From contig PRDT01000089.1 in the NCBI GenBank assembly GCA_003173995.1, forward strand, positions 1 to 17,671: a stretch of 17,671 nucleotides of DNA. The letters are read 5' to 3'. The notes under the pieces are model-generated. The model was not told the DNA's origin. It saw only the letters and a program-made list of their open reading frames with translations, and did no database searches. A program made the position numbers and the translations under genes. Numbering within the stretch: the stretch's first letter is position 1; each line of letters begins with the position of its first letter. Shown piece by piece: positions 7,269 through 14,960 of the stretch. This DNA is from Candidatus Levyibacteriota bacterium. Its GTDB lineage: Bacteria; Patescibacteriota; Microgenomatia; Levybacterales; UBA12049.

Positions 7269-10166
7269 CTAGGAGAGTGTTTTACATAGCATTTTATACT
7301 CACAATTTTGACAAAAGATGCTCACACTGCATTGAAAATTACTTTTTGCTATTTCTTCTGATTTTTCAATTAGTTTTGCTTTAGCGCTCTCTAATTGCTC
7401 TCGGGTTCTGGTAGTAGACAATTTAATATCTCCTTCTAAATAATGCAGCGATAAAACAACCTCATCAGGTTGTCGATTAAAGATAGGATCACGGATTTCA
7501 GTTGCTGCAAGACCATAAATAGTAAGTTGAAGATTACTATTCAGTTCCTTTTCATCAGGTATATTAGTACCTGTCTTATAATCAATGATTTCTAACTTGT
7601 TATCAGCAAGCCTATCTATCCTATCGATGCGTCCGCCTATTTTAAGAGATCCATTTGCAGAAAATTGAAAGGGAACTTCAAGTGCTATAGGTAAATGAGA
7701 AGGTTTATAATTATTCTCTATATAATGTGAAATAAGAGAGAGAGCTTTTTTATATGCTTCTTTCTCATGAGCCTTTTCTTCGTATCCAACTGGACTCCAG
7801 TTTTCCTTGAGTATTCCTTCAATGGTATCTATTGTTGGCTTATTACCCTGAACTGCTTTGAGATAAAAGTCTTTTAGGACTGAATGAATCGTTGTTCCAA
7901 AGACCTGAGAAGAGGTTTCTTCAACCGGAATGTGTAATATATAGCGCAACTTATAATGTAACGGACAAATATCAAACGTCTGAATTTGTGAATAAGAAAG
8001 ATAGGTAATAGGATATTGTGTGATAATTTCTTTATTTTCAGATTGTTGGGTTGTTACATTTGGGAGAGTAAGTTGTAGATTTTTCTCTTTATTACCGGTT
8101 GTTACTAACTCTAGTGCTTCTTTTCCAAGTGCTTCAATGACAAATGGAGAGATCTTCCTTTCTCTTTTTCCTTCACTATAAAAGTGAGCACTGGTTAGAT
8201 ACAAAATATCTTTTGCTCGTGTTAGTGCGACATAAAAAAGTCTGCGTTCTTCCTGTGTATGAAAATCTCCCTCAGGCAAAACTTCTTTAATAATATCTCC
8301 AGGAAGAGGAATTTGCTCTTTTCTCTCTCGAGAAGGAAATCGCTGCGTTACCATGTTAACAACAAAAACAACAGGAAATTCTAATCCCTTACTTGCATGA
8401 ATAGTTAGAATATTTACTGCATCATTTTGGGACCAATCACTATTTGTTGCCAATGGACTTTCTCCAACTTGGCTCGATAATTCGAGCCAATCAACAACTG
8501 CAAAAACAGAAGCATCTTTGTTTTGACTTTCAAATGCTTTCATTCTATCAAAAAATTTGGCAACATTTTGTATTCTTGTCTCATCCGATTTTGTTTGTAG
8601 TGAGGCATATGTTTGCAAAAGTCCTGTTTCTTCAAGGAAAAAGTAAAGAATTTGTCCTGCTGTTTCTTTAGGAATTAATCCAAGATGTCTTTCTATCATT
8701 TGGTAGATTTTCAGTAGCTTGTCGTTGGATTCTTTTGAAATTTTTATTTCATTCAGAAAATTCAATGATTCGAAAAGAGTTAGATTTCTTTTTTGGGCAA
8801 ACGCAAGAACAGTTGCAATATCTATTGATGATATTCCAAATATAGGAAGTGTAATAATCCTATACAGGGAAGACGATTCTTCTATATTATGTAATAATTT
8901 CAAGTAAGCGATAAGATCTTTTATCTCCTCTTGATGAAAAAGTTGTCCAGGTCCTAAAAATTGATAGGGGATTTTTGATCGGTCTAAGGCTCTCATAAAA
9001 GGTTGCGCATGATCATTAGCTCTTACTAATATTGCAAAGTCTTTATATTGGAGTTTCCTTTCCTGCAGAAGTTGGTTAATTACTTTTACAACTTCATCAG
9101 CTTCATCATCACCTCTATTTGCTAAAATCATTTTTACTTCTTGACCTGCTACTCCTCTCATTGCGGTAAGTTTCTTATTAATTTTTTCCTTTACTTCCAA
9201 TCTATCAGGATTGTTATATTGGATTAATTGATAAGAGGTATCTAATATACTTTTTGTTGATCGATAATTTTTAGTGAGAGTAACAATCTTAACAGAAGGA
9301 AAATGTTGGCGAAATTGGATCATATTAGAAATTGCTGCTCCGCGCCATCTATAGATTGCTTGATCATCATCTCCAACGACTGTAATGTTTTGTGTGCTTC
9401 CCGTGAGGAGTATAGCTAATTGATTTTGTGAATAATTAGTATCCTGAAATTCATCTAAAAGAATATATTTAAATTTTTCTTGATAATTCTTCAAAATATG
9501 CTTTCTTGTTCGAAATAGCTTTAATGTATACGAGATAAGATCTCCAAAATCCATTATTCCTTCTTTTACTTTTATGTCTTCAAAAGTCTGATAAGCTTTT
9601 GCTAATTCTAATGTTTTGATTGATTCTTCTTTTTCTTCTTCTGTTTTTTTAGAAAGAGTAATCTTTTTATTCGCGTAGTCGAGGTATTGCTCAGGGGTAA
9701 TATCTTCATCTTTCAATTTTGCAAAATGCTGAAGAAGTCCCTGTAGGAATTTATTAGGATTACCAAGAGGACGAAAATAATCCAGTTGTAACTTAAATAA
9801 ATTTTTTCTAAGAAAGATAATTGATTCTGTTTCAGTTGCTAATCTATATGATGGATTGAGTCCAATATGAATTGCCTCATCTCGAAGTATTCTATCGCAA
9901 AATGCATGAAATGTTGCAATCCACATTTGGGTATATCCATATGGAAGGGCAATATCAACTCTCTCTTCCATCTCTTTTGCAGCCTTTTCTGTAAATGTGA
10001 GTGCGAGGATATTTTCTGTTGAGATTTTTTTATCAAGAACTAAATGCTTTATTCTTTCAGAAATGACTGTTGTTTTACCTGTGCCAGCACCAGCAATAAT
10101 GAGAAGTGGACCATCACCATGAGTGACAGCTTCTTGTTGTTCTTTATTCAAAAGTGGTTGTGTCAT
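7269..10166 (-). CDS. UvrD/PcrA-like helicase fused to an Fe-S PD-(D/E)XK nuclease
   Basis: A 965-residue superfamily 1A helicase with a C-terminal RecB-type nuclease, an AddA/AddB-like arrangement in one chain. Likely role is processing of DNA ends for recombination repair. Helicase motifs: LNKEQQEAV (Q motif), Walker A AGAGTGKT (25-32), TFTEKAA, DEFQDTN (238-244), GDDDQAIYRWRGA (265-277), LTKNYRS, and later ILTIHASKGLEFPVVFVV and VALTRAKD. Nuclease motifs: Glu in LEVPF (about 829), GGRIDRID with Asp848, IIDYKTG with Asp862 and Lys864, then QLTIY (Gln880, Tyr884). Cysteines for a 4Fe-4S cluster are one in FDICPLHYK and a C-x2-C-x5-C set at 952, 955 and 961, as in AddB and Cas4. The start ATG at 10166 follows TACAAT by 9 nt and lacks an SD. 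No separate AddB or RecC partner is visible. Confidence 0.93.
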   Translation of the reverse strand: MTQPLLNKEQQEAVTHGDGPLLIIAGAGTGKTTVISERIKHLVLDKKISTENILALTFTEKAAKEMEERVDIALPYGYTQMWIATFHAFCDRILRDEAIHIGLNPSYRLATETESIIFLRKNLFKLQLDYFRPLGNPNKFLQGLLQHFAKLKDEDITPEQYLDYANKKITLSKKTEEEKEESIKTLELAKAYQTFEDIKVKEGIMDFGDLISYTLKLFRTRKHILKNYQEKFKYILLDEFQDTNYSQNQLAILLTGSTQNITVVGDDDQAIYRWRGAAISNMIQFRQHFPSVKIVTLTKNYRSTKSILDTSYQLIQYNNPDRLEVKEKINKKLTAMRGVAGQEVKMILANRGDDEADEVVKVINQLLQERKLQYKDFAILVRANDHAQPFMRALDRSKIPYQFLGPGQLFHQEEIKDLIAYLKLLHNIEESSSLYRIITLPIFGISSIDIATVLAFAQKRNLTLFESLNFLNEIKISKESNDKLLKIYQMIERHLGLIPKETAGQILYFFLEETGLLQTYASLQTKSDETRIQNVAKFFDRMKAFESQNKDASVFAVVDWLELSSQVGESPLATNSDWSQNDAVNILTIHASKGLEFPVVFVVNMVTQRFPSRERKEQIPLPGDIIKEVLPEGDFHTQEERRLFYVALTRAKDILYLTSAHFYSEGKRERKISPFVIEALGKEALELVTTGNKEKNLQLTLPNVTTQQSENKEIITQYPITYLSYSQIQTFDICPLHYKLRYILHIPVEETSSQVFGTTIHSVLKDFYLKAVQGNKPTIDTIEGILKENWSPVGYEEKAHEKEAYKKALSLISHYIENNYKPSHLPIALEVPFQFSANGSLKIGGRIDRIDRLADNKLEIIDYKTGTNIPDEKELNSNLQLTIYGLAATEIRDPIFNRQPDEVVLSLHYLEGDIKLSTTRTREQLESAKAKLIEKSEEIAKSNFQCSVSIFCQNCEYKMLCKTLS

Positions 10167-10224
10167 GGTGTTGGAATTGTATCATAATTTGCAGCCCTAT
10201 GGAGTTTATATAAGAAGAAATTTT

Positions 10225-10689
10225 TTATTGGACAATAATTGTCCCTTTTTGACTTGGATTTAGGTGATTGTGGTATCCATGAGTACCAGCAGTATCAAAG
10301 GTCAAGGATACTGATGATCCATTTGCAAAACTTCCCAAATTCAGAGGAGGATAATCTGTATGGATCGGATGTGGGTCAGAGCTAACATTTGCTGTTGTTC
10401 CACTCTTGTTGACCCATGTCACTTTTGTTCCGGCTTTAACAGTAATACTTTGTGGTTCAAATCCTGTTGATGTAATAGTTACGGTCATTGCTGCTTTAGT
10501 TGCTTGAGATGAAGGAGAAGGTGAAGTGATAGCCGCACTTGGTGAAGATGTTGTTGGCGTTGTCTCTTGAATTACTGTTGGAGTTGGTTGAGGAGCAACA
10601 ATAGTTTGTTTGTTTTGAGAGAGAAGGAGATAGGCGCCACCCCCCAGAAGGAGTACTACTATTACAATTATCAGTAGATTTCTATTCAT
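10225..10689 (-). CDS. Membrane-anchored cupredoxin-like protein with atypical ligand set
   Basis: A 154-residue protein with an N-terminal hydrophobic anchor or signal (about 4-24), a Pro/Ser/Thr-rich linker (about 32-66) and a cupredoxin-fold domain (about 68-154). Fold marks are TSTGFEPQSITVKAGTKVTW, TANVSSDPHPIH and the last strand pair GTHGYHNHLNPSQKGTIIV. In plastocyanin-type proteins the last loop carries Cys-x2-His-x2-3-Met; here the region is YHNHLNPSQKG, with no Cys or Met in the whole domain. His residues in DPHPIH and YHNH could still bind Cu or another metal, but not as a standard blue type 1 site. The start is the ATG at 10689 rather than 10710, because a TATCAT box (10698-10703) lies inside the longer version. 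It is divergent from the reductase gene. Confidence 0.8.
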   Translation of the reverse strand: MNRNLLIIVIVVLLLGGGAYLLLSQNKQTIVAPQPTPTVIQETTPTTSSPSAAITSPSPSSQATKAAMTVTITSTGFEPQSITVKAGTKVTWVNKSGTTANVSSDPHPIHTDYPPLNLGSFANGSSVSLTFDTAGTHGYHNHLNPSQKGTIIVQ

Positions 10690-10734
10690 CTTGTCATATG
10701 ATAAGTCCATTTTTGTGAGAATGCAAGTATTTCC

Positions 10735-10764
10735 TTGCGTTTTTACAGAAATCTTACTTATAAT
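10735..10764 (+). promoter_or_regulatory. Promoter of the FAD/NAD reductase gene
   Basis: TTGCGT (10735-10740), an 18-bp spacer and a perfect TATAAT (10759-10764) that ends 7 nt before the ATG at 10772, so the transcript would be leaderless. The opposing cupredoxin gene has a TATCAT at 10698-10703 on the minus strand. Confidence 0.55.
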
Positions 10765-10771
10765 ACAATCG

Positions 10772-11512
10772 ATGAATTTTATATCAAAAACTTTTCAATT
10801 GCCCTTTATCAAGAAAGATAGAATCACCTCAAATATCTGGACATTTTATTTTGACCTTACTGGAATTGAATACGATTTCTATCCAGGTCAATATAATGAT
10901 ATTATTTTACCTATTCATGCAGAAGATGGAAAAGGATCCATGAGATCTTTTACAGTAACTTCGTCTCCCTTAGATAAAAGTTTTTTGCAAATTACCACAA
11001 CAATTAGCAAAAGTGATTTTAAAAAAGCATTGTTTGCTCTCAAAAAACATGAACTCGTTTCATTCCGGGGACCACTTGGAGGATTTTATTTGCGAGAGAA
11101 AGAAAAGCAAGACAAAGTTTTTCTTGCAGGAGGAATGGGTATAACTTCATTTATAAGTATGCTTCGTTATATTGACAAAAACCATTTATCTCAAAAGATA
11201 AAACTCTTTGCGAGTTTTTCTCATAATGAAGATGTTATTCTTCATCAAGAACTTTTAGACATTGCAAAAAGAAATGCGGGGATAGAAATCATTTTCACAG
11301 TGAGTAACGCTTCAAAATCTAACTCAGAAGGTTGGAGTGGAGAAAAAGGAAGAATTTCTAAAGAATTACTCGAAAAATATATCTCAAAAATTCATGAGTC
11401 TCTCTATTACATTGTCGGATCAACAGCTTTTCTTGATGGAATGGAAGTCTTATTACAAGAAATGGGTATTAAAGAGGAAAATGTAAAAACTGAACACTTC
11501 ACTGGTTATTAA
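10772..11512 (+). CDS. Ferredoxin-NADP reductase-like FAD/NAD(P)-binding oxidoreductase
   Basis: A 246-residue flavoprotein of the ferredoxin reductase superfamily. The FAD-binding barrel shows FYPGQYNDI (about 34-42) and MRSFTVTSSP (the RxYS/T-type FAD motif, about 54-63). FRGPLGGFY follows, and the pyridine nucleotide domain begins with VFLAGGMGITSFISMLRY. The C-terminus is a family-typical YIVGSTAFLDGMEVLLQEMGI...TEHFTGY. It has no 2Fe-2S domain, so it must pass electrons to a separate partner, which is not identifiable here. The divergent cupredoxin-like protein is a neighbour, but a functional link is only a guess. The ATG at 10772 is chosen over an upstream frame-open ATG (10691) because the promoter lies between them. 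Its stop shares a TTAA with the convergent rmuC stop. Confidence 0.88.
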   Translation: MNFISKTFQLPFIKKDRITSNIWTFYFDLTGIEYDFYPGQYNDIILPIHAEDGKGSMRSFTVTSSPLDKSFLQITTTISKSDFKKALFALKKHELVSFRGPLGGFYLREKEKQDKVFLAGGMGITSFISMLRYIDKNHLSQKIKLFASFSHNEDVILHQELLDIAKRNAGIEIIFTVSNASKSNSEGWSGEKGRISKELLEKYISKIHESLYYIVGSTAFLDGMEVLLQEMGIKEENVKTEHFTGY

Positions 11513-12525
11513 TCATTTTCTTCAGCAAGATATTTACTTGAAGATAATTTATTTCCCAAAGTTGTAAAACCCTTCATAACATTTGTATATTGACCTGTAG
11601 CGTTTGTGAGATGTTTGCCAAGAGTCTCAAGAGAGTCATTTGTTTTTCCATATTCAATTTGCAATGCTCGTAAAAGGGCAAAGACTTCTTTTGCCTTACT
11701 TTCTATTCTCTTACCCTCAAAAGATAAAAGAATTGTTTGTAGATGTGCATATAATGTACTAGGTGAAACAATATAAACCCGTTGATGTCTAGCGTACTCT
11801 AAAATATCTTCAATATTTATTAATTCATAATAAACTGATTCACTCGGTACATACATAAGTGCAAAATCCATTGTTCCCTCATCAGGCAAAATATATTTTT
11901 TAGCAATAGAGTCAATATGTCTTTTTACGTCTCTTGAAAAGTCTTTTTTATATGCTAGTTTTTCTTCTTCCTTTTCTGCTTTTGTCATTTTTTGGAAGTT
12001 TTCCATAGGAAATTTAGAATCAATAGGTAAAATACCAGCGTCTGTTTTGATGGCTGCGTCGACTTTTTCTCCGGAATGAAAACTATATTGAAGATGAAAA
12101 GTATTTTTTGGGAAAACTTGAGTAATTAAATCTTTGAGGACATGCTCTCCAATATTACCTCTTAATTTTGGACTTTTTAAGAAATCTTGTAATTCTTGCA
12201 TATTTCTACCTATCTCGCTCATTTTTCCGACTTCCTTATTTACATCTCTCATTGCTTCTGCTGCTTTATCAAGTCTTTCATTGAGTTGTTTGGTATTTTC
12301 TTGTAATGTCCGCATCATATGGTGTGAATTGGTACTAAGAGTTTCATAAACAGTTTTCTGAGTAGATTCGACAGCTGTTTGCATGTTTTTCATCCAAGCC
12401 AAAAGTGCAGGATCTATCTGTGTTGTTGAAGTAGTAGTTCGTCTTGATAAAAGAAAAATAATGACTACAAAAGCCAAAACAATGATGATAAGCAGTACAA
12501 TAAGAAGACTCATATCCATCTCCAT
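11509..12525 (-). CDS. rmuC: DNA recombination protein RmuC
   Basis: A 338-residue protein with an N-terminal transmembrane helix (about 6-26, ending SRR), a coiled-coil region (about 45-110, rich in Gln/Glu/Lys) and the RmuC domain. Typical motifs are LKSPKLRGNIGEHVLKDLI, the FHSGEKVDAAIKTDAGILPIDSKFP core, DFALMYVPSESVYYEL, VYIVSPSTLYAHLQTI and KLSSSKYLAEE. The domain is related to PD-(D/E)XK nucleases; E. coli RmuC limits recombination at inverted repeats. Three Met codons (12525, 12519, 12513) are possible starts. The first is used because a TAATAT lies 6 nt before it. Its promoter is back-to-back with that of the hydrolase. Confidence 0.93.
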   Translation of the reverse strand: MEMDMSLLIVLLIIIVLAFVVIIFLLSRRTTTSTTQIDPALLAWMKNMQTAVESTQKTVYETLSTNSHHMMRTLQENTKQLNERLDKAAEAMRDVNKEVGKMSEIGRNMQELQDFLKSPKLRGNIGEHVLKDLITQVFPKNTFHLQYSFHSGEKVDAAIKTDAGILPIDSKFPMENFQKMTKAEKEEEKLAYKKDFSRDVKRHIDSIAKKYILPDEGTMDFALMYVPSESVYYELINIEDILEYARHQRVYIVSPSTLYAHLQTILLSFEGKRIESKAKEVFALLRALQIEYGKTNDSLETLGKHLTNATGQYTNVMKGFTTLGNKLSSSKYLAEEND

Positions 12526-12552
12526 TCTAACATATTACTGAAAAAGTATGAG

Positions 12553-12558
12553 TATAAT
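12553..12558 (+). promoter_or_regulatory. -10 box of the alpha/beta hydrolase gene
   Basis: A perfect TATAAT that ends 6 nt before the ATG at 12565, predicting transcription from the A of the start codon. The -35 region (about 12530-12535) is poor. Confidence 0.55.
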
Positions 12559-12564
12559 AGAGAT

Positions 12565-13389
12565 ATGAAGAAAAACATAAGAAATCTCAAGGATAACGTA
12601 AAAGTTCACTATGAAATTGCTCATGGAAATAAAGATAAACCGACACTCATTTTGCTTCATGGGTTAGGAGGAAATATACGAGCCTGGGATGTTGAGAGAA
12701 AAATATTTTCCAAGTTAGGTTATTCAACAATAGCAATCGATTTAAGAGGTCATGGTTACTCAGGAAGACCACACGGAGAAGAATCATATGAGTTAAAGAA
12801 CTTTGTAGGAGATTTGCAAACTGTTTTGAAAAAGGAAAAAGTAAAAAATTGCGTTCTCATTGGACATTGTCTTGGGGGCATGATTGCTTTATATACGCAG
12901 GCATTATATCCTAATACTGCAAAAGCTCTTATACTTGTAGACTCAGGGTTTTATGCGCCTTATGTGGGTAAATACACGGTCACAAAGGTACTGACCAAAA
13001 AGATGTTCCATATTATTGGTAAATATCTTCCTAAAATGCATTTTTCTGGTCATGTGCCTGCCGAAAAATATAAAGGAACCGGAGAATATGACATAGCAAG
13101 AATGTTATCTGATATTACTCATGTATCTCTCTATAGTTATTTCTTGATGTGTGCACATATTACGGCGTTTAATGGCTCCCACTTACTTGAAAAAATAAAA
13201 GTTCCGACACTGATTATACAAGGAGAAAAGGATACTGTTTTTCCTACGCAAATGGCAAAAGATTTGAAAAAACGTATTAAAAATTCAACAATCGAATTTG
13301 TTCCAGATGCAACTCATATTCTTGTTATCAATAATCCTGTTAGCGTAGCGGTAAGTATTGAGCGGTTTATTATTAACTGTAAGCTTTAA
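12565..13389 (+). CDS. Alpha/beta hydrolase with a cysteine nucleophile elbow
   Basis: A 274-residue alpha/beta-hydrolase fold protein. The oxyanion motif LLHGLGGNIRAWD is at about 30-42 and IDLRGHGYSGRP at 58-69. The nucleophile elbow is IGHCLGG, placing Cys102 where Ser is usual (GHSxGG). The acid is Asp223 in GEKDTVFP and the base is His251 in DATHIL. The codon is TGT, one base from Ser codons. Cys nucleophiles are known in dienelactone hydrolases and some related enzymes, so this may be active with an altered substrate range rather than dead. There is no signal peptide, so it is probably cytoplasmic. Substrate is unknown. It shares a TTAA stop overlap with the convergent glnA. Confidence 0.88.
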   Translation: MKKNIRNLKDNVKVHYEIAHGNKDKPTLILLHGLGGNIRAWDVERKIFSKLGYSTIAIDLRGHGYSGRPHGEESYELKNFVGDLQTVLKKEKVKNCVLIGHCLGGMIALYTQALYPNTAKALILVDSGFYAPYVGKYTVTKVLTKKMFHIIGKYLPKMHFSGHVPAEKYKGTGEYDIARMLSDITHVSLYSYFLMCAHITAFNGSHLLEKIKVPTLIIQGEKDTVFPTQMAKDLKKRIKNSTIEFVPDATHILVINNPVSVAVSIERFIINCKL

Positions 13390-14864
13390 AAATTATTCCA
13401 CAAAACTTGATTGGTAACTTCGTGATGGAATACTATTTCTCCAGACTTCACTTTTGTTCCTAATTCTTTTGGCGATCTATCTGCTGCCTTTCTCTTAAAT
13501 TGTGAAAATTTATCTTTATTTGATTTTCCAAGGATTTTTTCCACAAAATCACTCTTTTCAAAATAGCTGAGAGCATCATAAATGTTTCCGGGAAGGTATT
13601 TATCACGAGGTCGTTTTAAAATAGGCATTTTTTTACCTTCAAGTCCTGTTCTCATAAGCGTATAGAGAACAAGATATGGATTGGAATCAGGTGCTACAGA
13701 TCTAACTTCGATACGAGTTGTCCTTTCATTCCCGACTGGAAGTCTTATCATCGATCCCCTATCTATAGGTGAAACTTTAATTTGATTTGGTGCTTCAAAA
13801 TGCGGATCAAGTCGGCGATACGCATTAACGCTTGAATTAAGAATAAGACAAATTTCTTGTCCGTGATTAAGAACTTTGCTTATAAAATCCCAGGCAACAG
13901 ATGACATATGTTCTTTTCCTGAGGCATCATAAAATATATTCTTCCCATTTCTAGCCAAAGAAAAATTTGTATGCATACCACTACCGTTAATTCCAACGAT
14001 TGGTTTGGGTAAAAAGGATGCGGTCATTCCCATCATGTCTGCAACTTGTCTACAAATTAATTTATATAGTTGTATTTTGTCGCATGCTCTCAATACTTCA
14101 TCATAAGAAAAATTCATTTCAAACTGAGACGGGGCAACTTCTGGATGATCCTTTTCATTTTTAAAGCCCATTGCACGCTGAGCTTCTGCTGCTTTATCAA
14201 TAAACTGTCTTATACTATCAAGTGGTAAGGAATGATAATATCCTCCAGTTGAAATTAGTTTGAATCCATTATTATCATCAAAGTGTTGTTCTGCATGTCT
14301 ACCGTCCAATAAAAATCCTTCTATTTCAGCAGATGCATATGCAATAATATTTTCCTTTTCTTTTAATTTTTCTGTATATGATTGTAATAGTCCACGAAAA
14401 TCTGATTCGTATAACTTTCTATCTCGGCCTAAAATATTTGCAAACATCATCACTTTTCCTGGACCAAAAATATCACTTGGTAGCCAAACAAAACTTGTCC
14501 AATCTATAGAAAGCCTTAGGTCTGATTCATGTTGTTGTGAGAAGCCTCTTATTGAAGAGCCATCAAATGTAAGATTTTCAGATGATGATAAAAGGAATTT
14601 TTTATCATAATCAAGCATATGTAACTTACCTTCAATATCTGTAAAACATAACGTTATTGCTTTAATGCGATTTTCTTTTTCTAAATAAGTTCGATATGCT
14701 GCCTCTTGCTTTGCGCTAGAAAGAGTGTTTCGATCCTGTTGTGATTTTCCATTTAACTCCTCAAGTTTTTCATAAGGAATTTCAAGAAAGTTTCGAAGAG
14801 ACATTACCTGAAAATCATTATCTATTTTGTTTTCTTGATTTTTTTCAACTATTTTTTTTGGCAT
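13386..14864 (-). CDS. glnA: Glutamine synthetase, type I
   Basis: ATP-dependent ligation of ammonia to glutamate, the main ammonia-assimilating step. It is 492 residues, near the bacterial GSI length. Motifs: FDGSSIRGF (100-108), ASAEIEGF with metal-binding Glu180 and Glu182, DHPEVAPSQFEM with Glu242, NGSGMH (293-298), NAYRRL (347-352), and FEAP followed by DRGSMIRLP in place of the common NRSA-IRxP. GNIYDAL (Tyr429) sits where GSI-beta enzymes have the adenylylated NLYDLP tyrosine. No adenylyltransferase is in the window. About 50 polar residues precede the catalytic N-domain. The ATG at 14864 is the only start before an in-frame stop (14898-14900). No SD is visible. It has a strong promoter and a structured leader with ANTAR-like loops, and a GAF-ANTAR gene lies nearby. 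Confidence 0.95.
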   Translation of the reverse strand: MPKKIVEKNQENKIDNDFQVMSLRNFLEIPYEKLEELNGKSQQDRNTLSSAKQEAAYRTYLEKENRIKAITLCFTDIEGKLHMLDYDKKFLLSSSENLTFDGSSIRGFSQQHESDLRLSIDWTSFVWLPSDIFGPGKVMMFANILGRDRKLYESDFRGLLQSYTEKLKEKENIIAYASAEIEGFLLDGRHAEQHFDDNNGFKLISTGGYYHSLPLDSIRQFIDKAAEAQRAMGFKNEKDHPEVAPSQFEMNFSYDEVLRACDKIQLYKLICRQVADMMGMTASFLPKPIVGINGSGMHTNFSLARNGKNIFYDASGKEHMSSVAWDFISKVLNHGQEICLILNSSVNAYRRLDPHFEAPNQIKVSPIDRGSMIRLPVGNERTTRIEVRSVAPDSNPYLVLYTLMRTGLEGKKMPILKRPRDKYLPGNIYDALSYFEKSDFVEKILGKSNKDKFSQFKRKAADRSPKELGTKVKSGEIVFHHEVTNQVLWNNF

Positions 14865-14925
14865 ATTTAGAGAGCATAAATACTGGACTTGGAGACTTCA
14901 TTGTCGAGGCTTCTACGGTGAAGTT
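14865..14925 (-). promoter_or_regulatory. glnA 5' leader with tandem ANTAR-type hexaloop hairpins
   Basis: The roughly 60-nt leader begins at the expected start (about 14925-14924). Hairpin 1: CTTC (14920-14923) pairs with GAAG (14910-14913) around loop ACCGTA (14914-14919). After a 4-nt linker (CCTC), hairpin 2: GAC (14903-14905) pairs with GTC (14894-14896) around loop AATGAA (14897-14902). Both loops have A at 1 and G at 4, as in described ANTAR target RNAs (EutV, NasR type). A competing stem ACTTCA (14919-14924) with TGAAGT (14895-14900) excludes both hairpins. The rest (14865-14893) has neither a T-tract terminator nor an SD. Hairpin 2 has only 3 bp, so the structural call is tentative. 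Confidence 0.5.
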
Positions 14926-14931
14926 GTATTA

Positions 14932-14960
14932 TTTATAACGCTTAAAAAAGTTATTGTCAA
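14932..14960 (-). promoter_or_regulatory. glnA promoter
   Basis: On the minus strand, consensus TTGACA (14955-14960), a 17-bp spacer and TATAAA (14932-14937). The predicted start of transcription is about 14925, right at the first leader hairpin. This is the best -35/-10 pair in the window. Confidence 0.75.

Noticed and set aside
14260..14610. 116-codon plus-strand frame inside glnA
   Set aside because: Shadow of the glutamine synthetase gene; the coding signal is clearly on the other strand.
14865..14893. Intrinsic terminator in the glnA leader, as expected for classical ANTAR antitermination
   Set aside because: No GC-rich stem followed by a T-run exists between the hairpins and the ATG, so I do not claim antitermination.
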